47,961 nt of DNA, taken from positions 1 to 47,961 of the forward strand of contig URLI01000013.1 of assembly GCA_900548585.1 (NCBI GenBank), in the 5' to 3' direction. This document shows positions 32,016 to 40,026 of this stretch, piece by piece. The notes under the pieces are model-generated. The model saw only the letters and a list, made by a program, of their open reading frames with translations, made no database searches and was not told the DNA's origin. Position numbers and translations under genes: made by a program. The DNA is from an uncultured Prevotella sp. (lineage in GTDB: Bacteria; Bacteroidota; Bacteroidia; Bacteroidales; Bacteroidaceae). Position 1 is the stretch's first letter; every line of letters starts with the position of its first letter.

Positions 32016-32026
32016 AACCGCTCATT
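32016..32026 (+). repeat. AACCGGTCATT dispersed element, copy 4 (one mismatch)
   Basis: AACCGCTCATT begins four bases after the priA stop codon and continues GCAACACCGGTTTGGG. The outer parts CAACCG and CGGTTTG can pair imperfectly, giving a possible 3'-end hairpin. Confidence 0.65.
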
Positions 32027-32145
32027 GCAACACCGGTTTGGGTTTAATGTGCGGGAATTGTGGAATTAGAGTCCCCGCATGTTTAAAAAACGTTAACAAA
32101 AGGCGTTTTTCTTGATTGGAAAGTGCTGGCCGTTGTTTTTTTAAT

Positions 32146-32153
32146 TATCTTTG
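32146..32153 (+). promoter_or_regulatory. -7 element of the 32213 gene promoter
   Basis: TATCTTTG followed by CAATG matches the -7 consensus. The -33 region (about 32124-32129) is weak. The leader is about 50 bases. Confidence 0.65.
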
Positions 32154-32212
32154 CAATGTAATCAACGCAATATATCGACAACCAATATTTATTAACTTAA
32201 TTCAACAAAGAC

Positions 32213-33112
32213 ATGAAAAAGAACTTTTTTTTCGCAGCACTGGCATTTTGCATAATCGCAATCGCAGGCTGCGCCAACGGAAAGAACAAAGGCGATGCCA
32301 AGGACGGTGACAGTACGGGCAACGAAGTCTCAAAGGGCGAGAAAGGCGGCAAACTGGGCCCGATGGGATCTTTCAAGATGGCGGAGGGCAAACCCCTCAA
32401 GGATGTCTACAACATCGCATACGTCCTTTATCCGAACAGTTACGAGGAAGCAATGGAGGATGGCGAGGACATCAACGGCATGACAACCATCTACTACAAG
32501 AACACGGTGGCTGATGCCGGCGAGAAGAACACCAAGCTTTCCGGCTCGGACATACGCTACCCGAACAGCCTGCTGATACCAATCTACAAGGACGCCAAGG
32601 CAAAGAAAGGCGACGTAGTGTTGACATGGTGGCAGAGCGGCTCTGGGTTGCAGCGCGCAATCGTGACCGATGACAGCGACCCCACGCAGCCAAGGGTACA
32701 TTATCTCGACTTGGATTACGAAGGCGAAGGCAAGGGTATGGCTGGGGAACATGACAACGAGCAGCTCGAGCCGAACAGCTTCGTCGTGCTGAAGGACGGC
32801 GAGATGCAGCAGGGCGCGCCAATCGCAGTGAACGTGGATGGCGAACTGAAAAACGGAGTGCTTATAAATGTTGACGGAGACAAGGTCATCTACGCCGGTT
32901 TCGCAGGCACACTCATGGAGGTGGACAAGAGTCAGGTGAAGGTCGTGCCGCTCAAGCCAAACTTCGGCGTAGGCGACAACGTGAAGGGAGTATTCGTCGG
33001 AAATTTCACACATGACTACAAAGTGACCAAGATTGACAAGAACAGGGGGCGCGTGTGGGTCAAGGCCGACGGCGAAGAGAAGATACTGAGCATACTTGAA
33101 GTGATGAAGTAA
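32213..33112 (+). CDS. Lipoprotein of unknown function
   Basis: This 299-residue lipoprotein has the lipobox AIAGC, with the lipidated cysteine at residue 20. A charged Gly/Lys/Asp-rich linker follows (NGKNKGDAKDGDSTGNEVSKGEKGGK). The folded part is rich in short beta strands, with KKGDVVLTWWQSGSGLQRAIVTDD (about 126-149). Its C-terminal stretch (GVGDNVKGVFVGNFTHDYKVTKID) looks like an SH3 or Tudor-type barrel that recurs in the earlier part (GELKNGVLINVDGDKVIYAGFAG). No family is recognised. It has its own promoter, and the repeat region after it separates it from the convergent porin gene. Confidence 0.7.
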   Translation: MKKNFFFAALAFCIIAIAGCANGKNKGDAKDGDSTGNEVSKGEKGGKLGPMGSFKMAEGKPLKDVYNIAYVLYPNSYEEAMEDGEDINGMTTIYYKNTVADAGEKNTKLSGSDIRYPNSLLIPIYKDAKAKKGDVVLTWWQSGSGLQRAIVTDDSDPTQPRVHYLDLDYEGEGKGMAGEHDNEQLEPNSFVVLKDGEMQQGAPIAVNVDGELKNGVLINVDGDKVIYAGFAGTLMEVDKSQVKVVPLKPNFGVGDNVKGVFVGNFTHDYKVTKIDKNRGRVWVKADGEEKILSILEVMK

Positions 33113-33224
33113 ATGCTCCGGCTGGCTCACAATGCCTGCTGCCACAGCCAAGGCAAGCACGGCGGGCCACGGAAGACACAGGCGGCCAGCTTGGGTTCCA
33201 CGCCTGTATGATGACACAAAGCAA

Positions 33225-33269
33225 CGATGCCTTTGGCGAACCGCCGTGCGGTTTTTGCCAAAGGCATCG
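33225..33269. repeat. Long nested inverted repeat
   Basis: CGATGCCTTTGGC (33225-33237) pairs perfectly with GCCAAAGGCATCG (33257-33269). Inside the loop CCGC and GCGG form a second stem. A T-run (TTTTT) lies in the loop rather than after the stem, so this is not a standard plus-strand terminator. Confidence 0.85.
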
Positions 33270-33315
33270 CTCTTATGCCGCAGGGCGGCCGCCGTTTCGA
33301 TGTGGACGGAAAAGG

Positions 33316-33419
33316 AAATACGGCGTGTTTGCCGCGCAAACTCGCCGTATTTGCCGACCAAACACGCCGTATTTACCGCGCAAACTCGCCGTATTTACCG
33401 CGCAAACTCGCCGTATTTG
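33316..33419 (+). repeat. 22-bp-period repeat array 2 (five units)
   Basis: Five 16-bp cores start at 33316, 33338, 33360, 33382 and 33404. They read AAATACGGCGTGTTTG, AAACTCGCCGTATTTG, AAACACGCCGTATTTA, AAACTCGCCGTATTTA and AAACTCGCCGTATTTG. Spacers are CCGCGC, CCGACC, CCGCGC, CCGCGC and then GCTTGC. The first unit is the reverse complement form. The period is exactly 22 bp, as in array 1. Confidence 0.9.
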
Positions 33420-33474
33420 GCTTGCGTTTGAATACAGGTCGGGAGCACTTTTGCGGCCTTGTGCCGCATGGTTG

Positions 33475-34959
33475 CTATATGGTGATTTCCACGCCGAGGC
33501 CCAGCACGCGGTTTGTCCGCGTGAACGAGTCGCCCACAATGGTTGCCCCGGTTGCCGGGTCTGCCTCGGTCACGCGGTCATAGTTTCCGTATTCGGTTTG
33601 GAAATATGCGAGCGAGGCCTTGATGTTCTTGTTGAGCCTGTATGTCATTCCGAACCCATAGCTGTACGAGTTGACAACGAACGACATGTCGTTCATGTAT
33701 TCGTCGGTGAGCTGGTATCTCGTGATCTGCGTTCCTGCCGACACGTTTACGCGGTCCGTGATGTCCCATTCCACGCCGGCAAGATACTCGTTTGTCCCTC
33801 CGCCGAGTTTCTTCTCCTCGTGTTTGTACCAGTGCGCGCTTTTATCGAAGTAGTGGTGGTAGCCAATGTTTATGTTCACTCCGGGCAGTGCGGTCCACTG
33901 CGCGCCGATTGTCAGCAGAGCCGGCGCGTCCTCATCGACCTCGGTGCCGTCCTGGAACTTGTTGAGCGACTCTATTTCCGTAGCCTTCTCGAGTGTCGAG
34001 TTGTTCCTCATTTTCATCTGCGTGTTGAACTCATACTTTGCCGCGATGTTCACCCTGTCCGTCTTCCAGTCTATGCCAAGCACCGGTGCTATGCCGAAGC
34101 CGGTCTGGTTGCTCATCAGGTTGACCCCTTGCGAGTATTTCTGTAGAGTCTCGAGTTGTGCCAGAGCAGCCGTTGCCTTGTCTATACCCAGTGCGGCCTG
34201 TTCCGGCGTTATCATTCCCTGTGCCACCGCGAGTTCCGCCTGCCACACCTGCTTGTTGATTTCCGCCATTGCGTTGTTCAGGAAGCTGCCGAAGTCAACG
34301 TATGCGTCGTTTGCCGTTCTCACCTGTATGTCGCTCATGCGCGCCTTGTATGAAGCGTCTCCGTAGAGCGCGCGCAGTCCGCCATAAACCGACAGGTTCG
34401 GTGTCACCTTGTATGCCGCGCCTATCTGTATGCCGAAATAATACTGTCTGCCGCGCATATATGCGTTTGCGTCATATCCCCTCGCGCCGAGCGGTTCGAG
34501 CTGTTTTGCAATCATTGCCAGCGCGCTTTCGAACGAGCCGAGGCCATTCTCGAACTCGCACACTCCGCCGCCGCCTGGTATTGAGAAGTTGAGCTGCAGG
34601 CTCCAGTCACCTTTGTTCCATGCCGCCTGCAGCGATGGGATGAACGGTGCGTCGGCCACTCCCTCGAATGTCTTTGTCGCGCTGTCGTTCTTCCTTCCCA
34701 GTAGGAAAAGGGGGTTTGTTGATGTCACGGTTCGTGTCTGGCGGGCATACTGCCAGTTGAAGGCAAGGTGGAAGCCGTCTGGCATGAAAGCCACGCCTGC
34801 GGGGTTGCTGTAAACGCCATCAATGCCGATTGCCGCATCCCGTGCCGGGTTCTTGAGGAATGCCACACTCTGGTTCGTGTTCGTCAGTATCCCTCCTGCA
34901 AAGGTGTTGCCTGCTGCGGCAAGCAACAGCGTTGCGATGCCAATTCTGATTTTAGTCAT
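33475..34959 (-). CDS. OmpP1/FadL-type outer-membrane transporter
   Basis: This 494-residue outer-membrane beta-barrel belongs to the OmpP1/FadL/TodX family, which carries hydrophobic compounds such as long-chain fatty acids. After the signal peptide (MTKIRIGIATLLLAAAGNTFAGG) comes the conserved plug region NTNQSVAFLKNPARDAAIGIDGVYSNPAGVAFM with its NPAG motif. Many amphipathic strands follow, ending in GLGVEITI. ATG 34959 is preferred over the TTG at 34968. Its promoter is at 34988-35021. Confidence 0.9.
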   Translation of the reverse strand: MTKIRIGIATLLLAAAGNTFAGGILTNTNQSVAFLKNPARDAAIGIDGVYSNPAGVAFMPDGFHLAFNWQYARQTRTVTSTNPLFLLGRKNDSATKTFEGVADAPFIPSLQAAWNKGDWSLQLNFSIPGGGGVCEFENGLGSFESALAMIAKQLEPLGARGYDANAYMRGRQYYFGIQIGAAYKVTPNLSVYGGLRALYGDASYKARMSDIQVRTANDAYVDFGSFLNNAMAEINKQVWQAELAVAQGMITPEQAALGIDKATAALAQLETLQKYSQGVNLMSNQTGFGIAPVLGIDWKTDRVNIAAKYEFNTQMKMRNNSTLEKATEIESLNKFQDGTEVDEDAPALLTIGAQWTALPGVNINIGYHHYFDKSAHWYKHEEKKLGGGTNEYLAGVEWDITDRVNVSAGTQITRYQLTDEYMNDMSFVVNSYSYGFGMTYRLNKNIKASLAYFQTEYGNYDRVTEADPATGATIVGDSFTRTNRVLGLGVEITI

Positions 34960-34987
34960 TTTGAACAAGTATTAAATAAAATGGCTG

Positions 34988-35021
34988 CAAAGTTACTAAA
35001 ATCATTCTGTTTTTCCACAAA
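34988..35021 (-). promoter_or_regulatory. Promoter of the OmpP1/FadL gene
   Basis: On the minus strand TTTG (35018-35021) precedes TAACTTTG (34988-34995) by 22 bp, followed by CAGCC. The spacing is slightly long for the Bacteroidetes consensus. Confidence 0.65.
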
Positions 35022-35258
35022 CGCAACGCATAATTAACTCTTATGCTTATATTTTCATATACTGCAACAATTGCTGGGGAACCTTACGGTTAAGTGCAAA
35101 TGAGAATCCCGCTGCTGTCTTTCCGAAATCCCGTTTGGCATTAATTTGGAAAACATCTTCGTGCATCGGGTAATTGTGCGGCAACGATGTGTTTTGCCAT
35201 TCGGATTGAAATCGGTTGAAACGATAGTTGTGTTAATTTAAAAAATAAAAGTACAATC

Positions 35259-35290
35259 TTGGGCTGTGTGTGTTTTTTTTATTATATTTG
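35259..35290 (+). promoter_or_regulatory. Promoter of the 35428 lipoprotein gene
   Basis: TTG (35259-35261), 21 bp, TATATTTG (35283-35290), CACGC. This is a good consensus with a leader of about 130 bases, long enough to hold a regulatory RNA structure; none is evident. Confidence 0.65.
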
Positions 35291-35427
35291 CACGCTGTTG
35301 ATACGGTTTTGTTTTATGCTCAGAGAAATAGATTGTCAACTACAGACATAATAACTCTTGCTACGCTTCAGCCACTTGGAAAGGATTTCACTTTTTTGAT
35401 TTCAATTTGATATGATATAATAATGTT

Positions 35428-35793
35428 ATGAGAAAAATTATTTATGTAGCACTCGTTGCCGTCGTCCTTTCATGTATTGGCTGTTCGGGAGATGACGGCT
35501 ATGATGCCCCGTACCATTACTCGCATGTGGAGAATTTGCTTGTCCATGCCCATAAGGAGCATTATTACTATACTGGCACTTCTATCCTGTCAACGGAGAA
35601 GGGATATGTCGTGACCGATGAAGAGGGGCGTACTTACACCATACCGGTGATAGAGGGCTTTGACGGTATTTACAAGGAAGGCAGGGAGTACCTGATCAGC
35701 GTGGCGGTTTATGTCCCGTCGAAGGATTTGGTGGATGCGGAGCGCACATTTAAGTTCATAAGTGTGATAGAGGAACGAGAGCCGCAGAAGTAG
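35428..35793 (+). CDS. Small lipoprotein of unknown function
   Basis: This 121-residue protein has a lipoprotein signal (RKIIYVALVAVVLSCIGC). Lipidation is at C16 or C19. An acidic, Tyr/His-rich segment follows (GDDGYDAPYHYSHVENLLVHAHKEHYYYTG). The remainder (GYVVTDEEGRTYTIPVIEGFDGIYKEGREYLISVAVYVP) looks like a small beta barrel of the OB or DUF4377-like kind. The family is not certain. It is a single-gene unit ending in the hairpin at 35989. Confidence 0.65.
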   Translation: MRKIIYVALVAVVLSCIGCSGDDGYDAPYHYSHVENLLVHAHKEHYYYTGTSILSTEKGYVVTDEEGRTYTIPVIEGFDGIYKEGREYLISVAVYVPSKDLVDAERTFKFISVIEEREPQK

Positions 35794-35988
35794 TGACGGT
35801 CATCGTGTATGCCGTTGATGCGCCGTTGAAGGTGTTGGGGTGTGTTTATGCCCTGTAAGTCCGTCCTGCGTGCAGTGATGCATATATCGAATAAATATAC
35901 CCTGGTTCGGGATTAGGAACATCCATATAGTGAGAAATAATCCCCTACCTAAAAAAGACAACAACAGTTAATTGTGCGAGAACGGAAT

Positions 35989-36021
35989 GAGGGTGTGTCA
36001 GAATAGTCGCATCCTCTTTTT
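35989..36021 (+). terminator. Terminator-like hairpin, possible IS-end remnant
   Basis: GAGGGTGTG (35989-35997) pairs with CGCATCCTC (36008-36016) with two G-U pairs, then TTTTT. The sequence GAGGGTGTGTCAGAATAG also resembles terminal inverted repeats of some Bacteroidetes insertion sequences, but no transposase is present. Confidence 0.6.
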
Positions 36022-36060
36022 CGTATGAATATATCCATCATTCGCCACCATAACAAACCG

Positions 36061-36088
36061 TATGGGCGGACCTGCGTGTCCGCCCATA
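36061..36088. terminator. Perfect hairpin in convergent gap
   Basis: TATGGGCGGAC (36061-36071) pairs with GTCCGCCCATA (36078-36088) around a six-base loop. It probably ends pgpH transcription from the minus strand, though the following T-tract (CGGTTTGTTATGG) is weak. Confidence 0.7.
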
Positions 36089-36217
36089 CAGACTTATTCG
36101 GGCAAATGTTCTCAATTTTCCAAGCCATGCCTGTTTCGGCACAGCCTCACGATCTGTAAGTTCCTGTAGGTCCCTCTGATGTCCTGCGTTGTGCAATTCC
36201 CCGCGATGTGTGGATTC

Positions 36218-38284
36218 TTACTTGCTGTCCTGTTTCTTCAGTTCCGGGTAAACGATGCGCGTGTGGTATATCGCCTTGAGGCGCTCGATGAGTACCTGCT
36301 TGGCGAGGGTGATGTCGTGGAACGTGATGGGGCAGTCGTGGAACACCCCCTCGTCCACAAGGCTGTCTATTATCCTGTTGACGAGTTCCGATATGTTGTC
36401 CTCGGTGTACTCGTTCAGTGAGTGTGATGCCGCCTCCACGCCGTCTGCCATCATCAGTATCGCCTGCTCGAGCGTGAATGGGTTGGGTCCCGGGTATGTG
36501 AACATGCTCTCGTCGATTACCTCGCCGGGGTGCTCGTTCTTGTATGTGATGTAGAAATATTTTGTTTTCCCCTCGCCGTGGTGCGTGCTGATGAAGTCCT
36601 TTATCTCCCTCGGCAGGTTGTCCTGGTCGGCCAGCCTAAGCCCCTCGGTGACGTGGCTTATTATCACCTTCGCCGCCTCTGCTCTCGGCATTTTGCTCAG
36701 GGGGTTCACCCCTCCCGCCTGGTTCTCGGTGAAGAAGGCCGGGTTTATCATCTTGCCGATGTCGTGGTAGAGCGCGCCGGTGCGCACGAGTTGCGCCTTC
36801 GCCCCGATGCGGTCGGCGATCTGCGCCGCGAGGTTGCTCACGGTGATTGAGTGCTGGAACGTCCCCGGCGCCACCTCGCTCAGTCTGCGCAGCAGGTCCT
36901 TCGAGGTGTTCGACAGTTCGACGAGCGTCACCGCGCTTGTGAATCCGAACACCTTCTCTATGACGTACATCAGTGGGTATGTGAACAGCAGCGCAATGCC
37001 GTTGAACGAGAAGTACCTTATGACGCTCATGTCAATGTTCTCGACGTCGCGCTCCTGCATCATCTGCAACGCGAGGTAGGTGAGGCACATCGACAGTGCG
37101 ACGTAGAGAGCCACCCTCAGCACCTGCGCGCGCTGTGTGAGCTCGCGCAGTGAGTATATCGCCACGAGGCCTGCCACGAGTTGCACGACGATGAACTCAT
37201 ACTGGTATTTCACCGCCACGGCGCAAATCAGCACCATCGTGGTGTGCGCGACGAATGCCGTGCGCGAGTCGAGGAACACCCTTATGAACATCGGTGTTAT
37301 GGCAAGCGGCAGCACGTAGATGTTGAAAATGTTGTTGCGCACCATCAGCGACACGATGATCGGGAACAGTGTTATCAGCGTGTATGCCATCGCTATGCTC
37401 CGCTGGCTTTGGAAATAGTCCTTTCGGAACAGCCCGAGGTACAGGGTGAACAGGAATACGAGCAGCGCGACGTAGATTACCTGTCCCACTACCGTGAATT
37501 TTATCTCGTCGTTGCCGGCATGCCGCCGCTGCATCTCGCGCTCGAACGAGTTCAGCACCAGCACGTCGTGGTCGTTGACAATCTCCCCCCGGTCTATTAT
37601 CTTCTGGCCGCTTATCACCATCCCGCTCGCCACCGTCACCGAGCTCAGCAGGTCGTTGCGCTCGGCCTCGCTCCTTTTGCTGTCATAGATGATGTTCGGC
37701 ACGACATATTTGTTGAGGTCGCATTTCTGCAGCTGCTGCCTGTATGGCTGCAGCCTGGCGTCGATGAACAGTTGCTCGTATGCCGACATCTCGCTGTATA
37801 TGTTTTTCGCGCTGATGTTCTGCGCCACCTTTCCGGTGACGAGGCGCACCATCTTAGTGGTGTCCTTGAAATTCTCGGAGTATTCGTGCGTGTCCATCAC
37901 GCCGGCCTCGTAAATCTGCCCGAGGTCGTGGGCAATCACCGCCACCGTGTTCGCCGGCAGTCCCGGTATCCCGTCTGCGAAGTCGCTCGCGAACCGCCTC
38001 ACCGCCGCCGCCCCTATGCTGTCGCTGAAGTTGTAGTATGGCTCGAACTGGTTCAGGATGCTGTCCTTCTCGGCCTTTATGGCCTCCTCGGTCTTGTATA
38101 TCGGGAAGTCGAACTTTGCGATGAACGTGCCGTACATCCACGGTTTCCCGGCGTCATACTGGTACTGTGGCCCGTTGTTCTTTGGCAGGAACCACACAAT
38201 TATTGCCACCGTCACGGCGACGAGTGCCGCGCGCGTCATGGTGTTTCTCCAGAAGTGCGGTTCCCTATAGTTGAAATTCTTCAT
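36218..38284 (-). CDS. pgpH: Cyclic di-AMP phosphodiesterase, PgpH (7TM-HD) type
   Basis: This 688-residue membrane protein has an N-terminal transmembrane helix (MTRAALVAVTVAIIVWFLP) and a long extracytoplasmic domain. A block of about seven transmembrane helices follows, then a cytoplasmic HD domain with HDIGKM (H507-D508) and downstream ISHVTEGLRLA, ISTHHGE. This layout is the 7TMR-HDED/PgpH family, whose members hydrolyse cyclic di-AMP. The extracytoplasmic part may sense envelope signals. No diadenylate cyclase is in the window. Confidence 0.9.
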   Translation of the reverse strand: MKNFNYREPHFWRNTMTRAALVAVTVAIIVWFLPKNNGPQYQYDAGKPWMYGTFIAKFDFPIYKTEEAIKAEKDSILNQFEPYYNFSDSIGAAAVRRFASDFADGIPGLPANTVAVIAHDLGQIYEAGVMDTHEYSENFKDTTKMVRLVTGKVAQNISAKNIYSEMSAYEQLFIDARLQPYRQQLQKCDLNKYVVPNIIYDSKRSEAERNDLLSSVTVASGMVISGQKIIDRGEIVNDHDVLVLNSFEREMQRRHAGNDEIKFTVVGQVIYVALLVFLFTLYLGLFRKDYFQSQRSIAMAYTLITLFPIIVSLMVRNNIFNIYVLPLAITPMFIRVFLDSRTAFVAHTTMVLICAVAVKYQYEFIVVQLVAGLVAIYSLRELTQRAQVLRVALYVALSMCLTYLALQMMQERDVENIDMSVIRYFSFNGIALLFTYPLMYVIEKVFGFTSAVTLVELSNTSKDLLRRLSEVAPGTFQHSITVSNLAAQIADRIGAKAQLVRTGALYHDIGKMINPAFFTENQAGGVNPLSKMPRAEAAKVIISHVTEGLRLADQDNLPREIKDFISTHHGEGKTKYFYITYKNEHPGEVIDESMFTYPGPNPFTLEQAILMMADGVEAASHSLNEYTEDNISELVNRIIDSLVDEGVFHDCPITFHDITLAKQVLIERLKAIYHTRIVYPELKKQDSK

Positions 38285-38352
38285 TTTGCCTGCTTGTATT
38301 TATTTACTCCGCGAAAATACAAAAAAATATCGTATAATTGAAATAAAATAAG

Positions 38353-38360
38353 TAATTTTG
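38353..38360 (+). promoter_or_regulatory. -7 element of the gltX promoter
   Basis: TAATTTTG then CACGG matches the -7 consensus; the -33 element is not clear. It lies close to the divergent pgpH start, where TATTTTCG on the minus strand (38312-38319) may serve pgpH. Confidence 0.6.
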
Positions 38361-38481
38361 CACGGAATTTCAACCTCGGGGGCATTTTCCCGGTGCTTTA
38401 TGCGGCATAATGCCAGTGGCTGTTGTGATTGTGTGAAAACATTGCAGGCCTCCGTGTTTCCCCCGGTAAATCAGCGAAAAG

Positions 38482-40023
38482 ATGTCAGAAAGAAGAGTAA
38501 GGGTGCGTTTCGCACCAAGTCCCACGGGCGCGCTGCACATAGGCGGCGTGCGCACGGCATTGTTCAACTATCTGTTTGCCCGCCAGCATGGCGGCGATTT
38601 CGTGTTCCGCATCGAGGACACCGACAGCAGCAGGTTCGTGCCTGGCGCCGAGGAATACATCATAGAGTCGTTCCGCTGGCTCGGGCTGAAGTTTGACGAG
38701 GGCGTCGGTTTCGGCGGCGAGTACGGTCCTTACCGCCAGAGCGAGCGCCGCGAGATATACAAGGAATATGTCCGCCGCCTGCTCGATGCCGGCAAGGCAT
38801 ACATTGCTTTCGACACGCCGGAGGAGCTCGAGTGCAAGCGGCGCGAGATAAAGAATTTCCAGTATGACGCCACCACGCGCGGCATGATGCGCAACTCGCT
38901 CGCCATGACGAAGGATGAGGTTGACGCGCTGATTGACGACGGCAACCAGTATGTTGTGCGCTTCAAGGTGGAGCCCGGCGAGGAAGTCCACGTTGACGAC
39001 CTCATAAGGGGCGACGTGGTGATAAAGAGCGACATTCTCGACGACAAGGTGCTCTACAAGAGTGCCGACGAGTTGCCCACATACCATCTGGCGAACATCG
39101 TTGACGACCACCTCATGGAGATTTCCCACGTCATACGCGGCGAGGAGTGGCTGCCGTCGGCGCCGCTGCACGTGCTGCTCTACCGCGCCTTTGGCTGGGA
39201 GGACACGATGCCGCGCTTCGCCCACCTGCCGCTGCTGCTCAAGCCTGACGGCAAGGGCAAGCTGTCCAAGCGCGACGGCGACCGCCTCGGCTTCCCCGTG
39301 TTCCCGCTCGAGTGGCACGACCCGAAGACCGGCGAGGTGAGCAGCGGCTTCCGCGAGCAGGGATATTTCCCGGAGGCAGTCATCAATTTCCTTGCCCTGT
39401 TAGGCTGGAATCCAGGCACCGAGCAGGAAATCTTCACGCTCGACGAGCTCGTGCGGCAGTTCGACATAACGAAATGCTCGAAGGCCGGGGCGCGTTTCGA
39501 TTTCAAGAAAGGCATCTGGTTCAACCATGAATACATGCTCGGCAAGAGCGACGATGAGATTGCTGACTTGTTCGCGCCGATAGTTGTCGGCAACGGGGTG
39601 GAGGAGTCCATGCCGCGTGTGCGCCAGGTGGTTCACATGATGAAGGACCGCGTTGACTTCGTCCGCGAGCTGTGGCCGCTCTGCTCTTTCTTCTTCGTTC
39701 CGCCGATTGAGTATGACGCCAAGACGGTGCGCAAGCGCTGGAAGGCCGACTCGCCGCGCGTGATGGCGGAGCTCGCCGAAGTGATAGAGGGCATCGATGA
39801 TTTCTCGAAGGACAGCCAGGAGCGCGTTGTCATGGCATGGGTGGAGGCCAGGGGCTACAAGCTCGGCGACGTGATGAACGCCTTCCGCCTGACGCTCGTC
39901 GGCGAGGGCAAGGGACCGGGCATGTTCGACATAACCGCGTTCCTCGGCAAGGAGGAAACGCTCGCCCGTATGCGGCGTGCCATAGAGGCGCTGCCAGCCG
40001 AACCTTCTGCCAAACAAGCGTGA
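38482..40023 (+). CDS. gltX: Glutamyl-tRNA synthetase
   Basis: This 513-residue class I synthetase charges tRNA-Glu. HIGH motif: FAPSPTGALHIGGVRTALFNY (about residues 9-29). KMSKS-type motif: KLSKRDGDRLGFP (about 257-269). The insert between catalytic halves and the anticodon-binding domain has normal length, and the protein ends in a helical segment (EALPAEPSAKQA). waaA begins three bases later, so the two are cotranscribed. Confidence 0.97.
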   Translation: MSERRVRVRFAPSPTGALHIGGVRTALFNYLFARQHGGDFVFRIEDTDSSRFVPGAEEYIIESFRWLGLKFDEGVGFGGEYGPYRQSERREIYKEYVRRLLDAGKAYIAFDTPEELECKRREIKNFQYDATTRGMMRNSLAMTKDEVDALIDDGNQYVVRFKVEPGEEVHVDDLIRGDVVIKSDILDDKVLYKSADELPTYHLANIVDDHLMEISHVIRGEEWLPSAPLHVLLYRAFGWEDTMPRFAHLPLLLKPDGKGKLSKRDGDRLGFPVFPLEWHDPKTGEVSSGFREQGYFPEAVINFLALLGWNPGTEQEIFTLDELVRQFDITKCSKAGARFDFKKGIWFNHEYMLGKSDDEIADLFAPIVVGNGVEESMPRVRQVVHMMKDRVDFVRELWPLCSFFFVPPIEYDAKTVRKRWKADSPRVMAELAEVIEGIDDFSKDSQERVVMAWVEARGYKLGDVMNAFRLTLVGEGKGPGMFDITAFLGKEETLARMRRAIEALPAEPSAKQA

Positions 40024-40026
40024 GTA

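Larger units (their letters stand above)
33113..33474. other. 362-bp intergenic region with hairpin and repeat array
   Basis: Between the convergent lipoprotein and porin genes lie a long inverted repeat (33225-33269) and the second 22-bp array (33316-33419). Open frames across it only reflect the array being read in successive frames. No gene is supported. Confidence 0.8.
34960..35427. other. Divergent intergenic region, porin and small lipoprotein
   Basis: About 460 bp of AT-rich DNA holding the minus-strand porin promoter and the plus-strand promoter at 35259-35290. Nothing else recognisable was found. Confidence 0.75.
35794..36217. other. 424-bp convergent intergenic region
   Basis: It contains two hairpins (35989-36021 and 36061-36088) between the convergent lipoprotein and pgpH genes. 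No coding sequence is supported. Confidence 0.75.

Noticed and set aside
30683..32017. 444-codon minus-strand frame opposite priA
   Set aside because: PriA motifs on the plus strand are complete; the minus frame has typical GC-rich shadow composition.
33316..33419. Array 2 as a CRISPR array
   Set aside because: Repeats are 16 bp with 6-bp spacers, far too short, spacers recur (CCGCGC three times), and no cas gene is in the window.
33208..34146. Long plus-strand open frame across array 2 and antisense to the porin gene
   Set aside because: A 22-bp repeat is read in successive frames, giving a repetitive peptide without meaning. The rest is the shadow of a clear FadL-type gene on the other strand.
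37181..38341. 386-codon plus-strand frame opposite pgpH
   Set aside because: It is antisense to a protein with intact HD motifs and membrane helices, has His/Val/Arg-biased shadow composition, and no start context.
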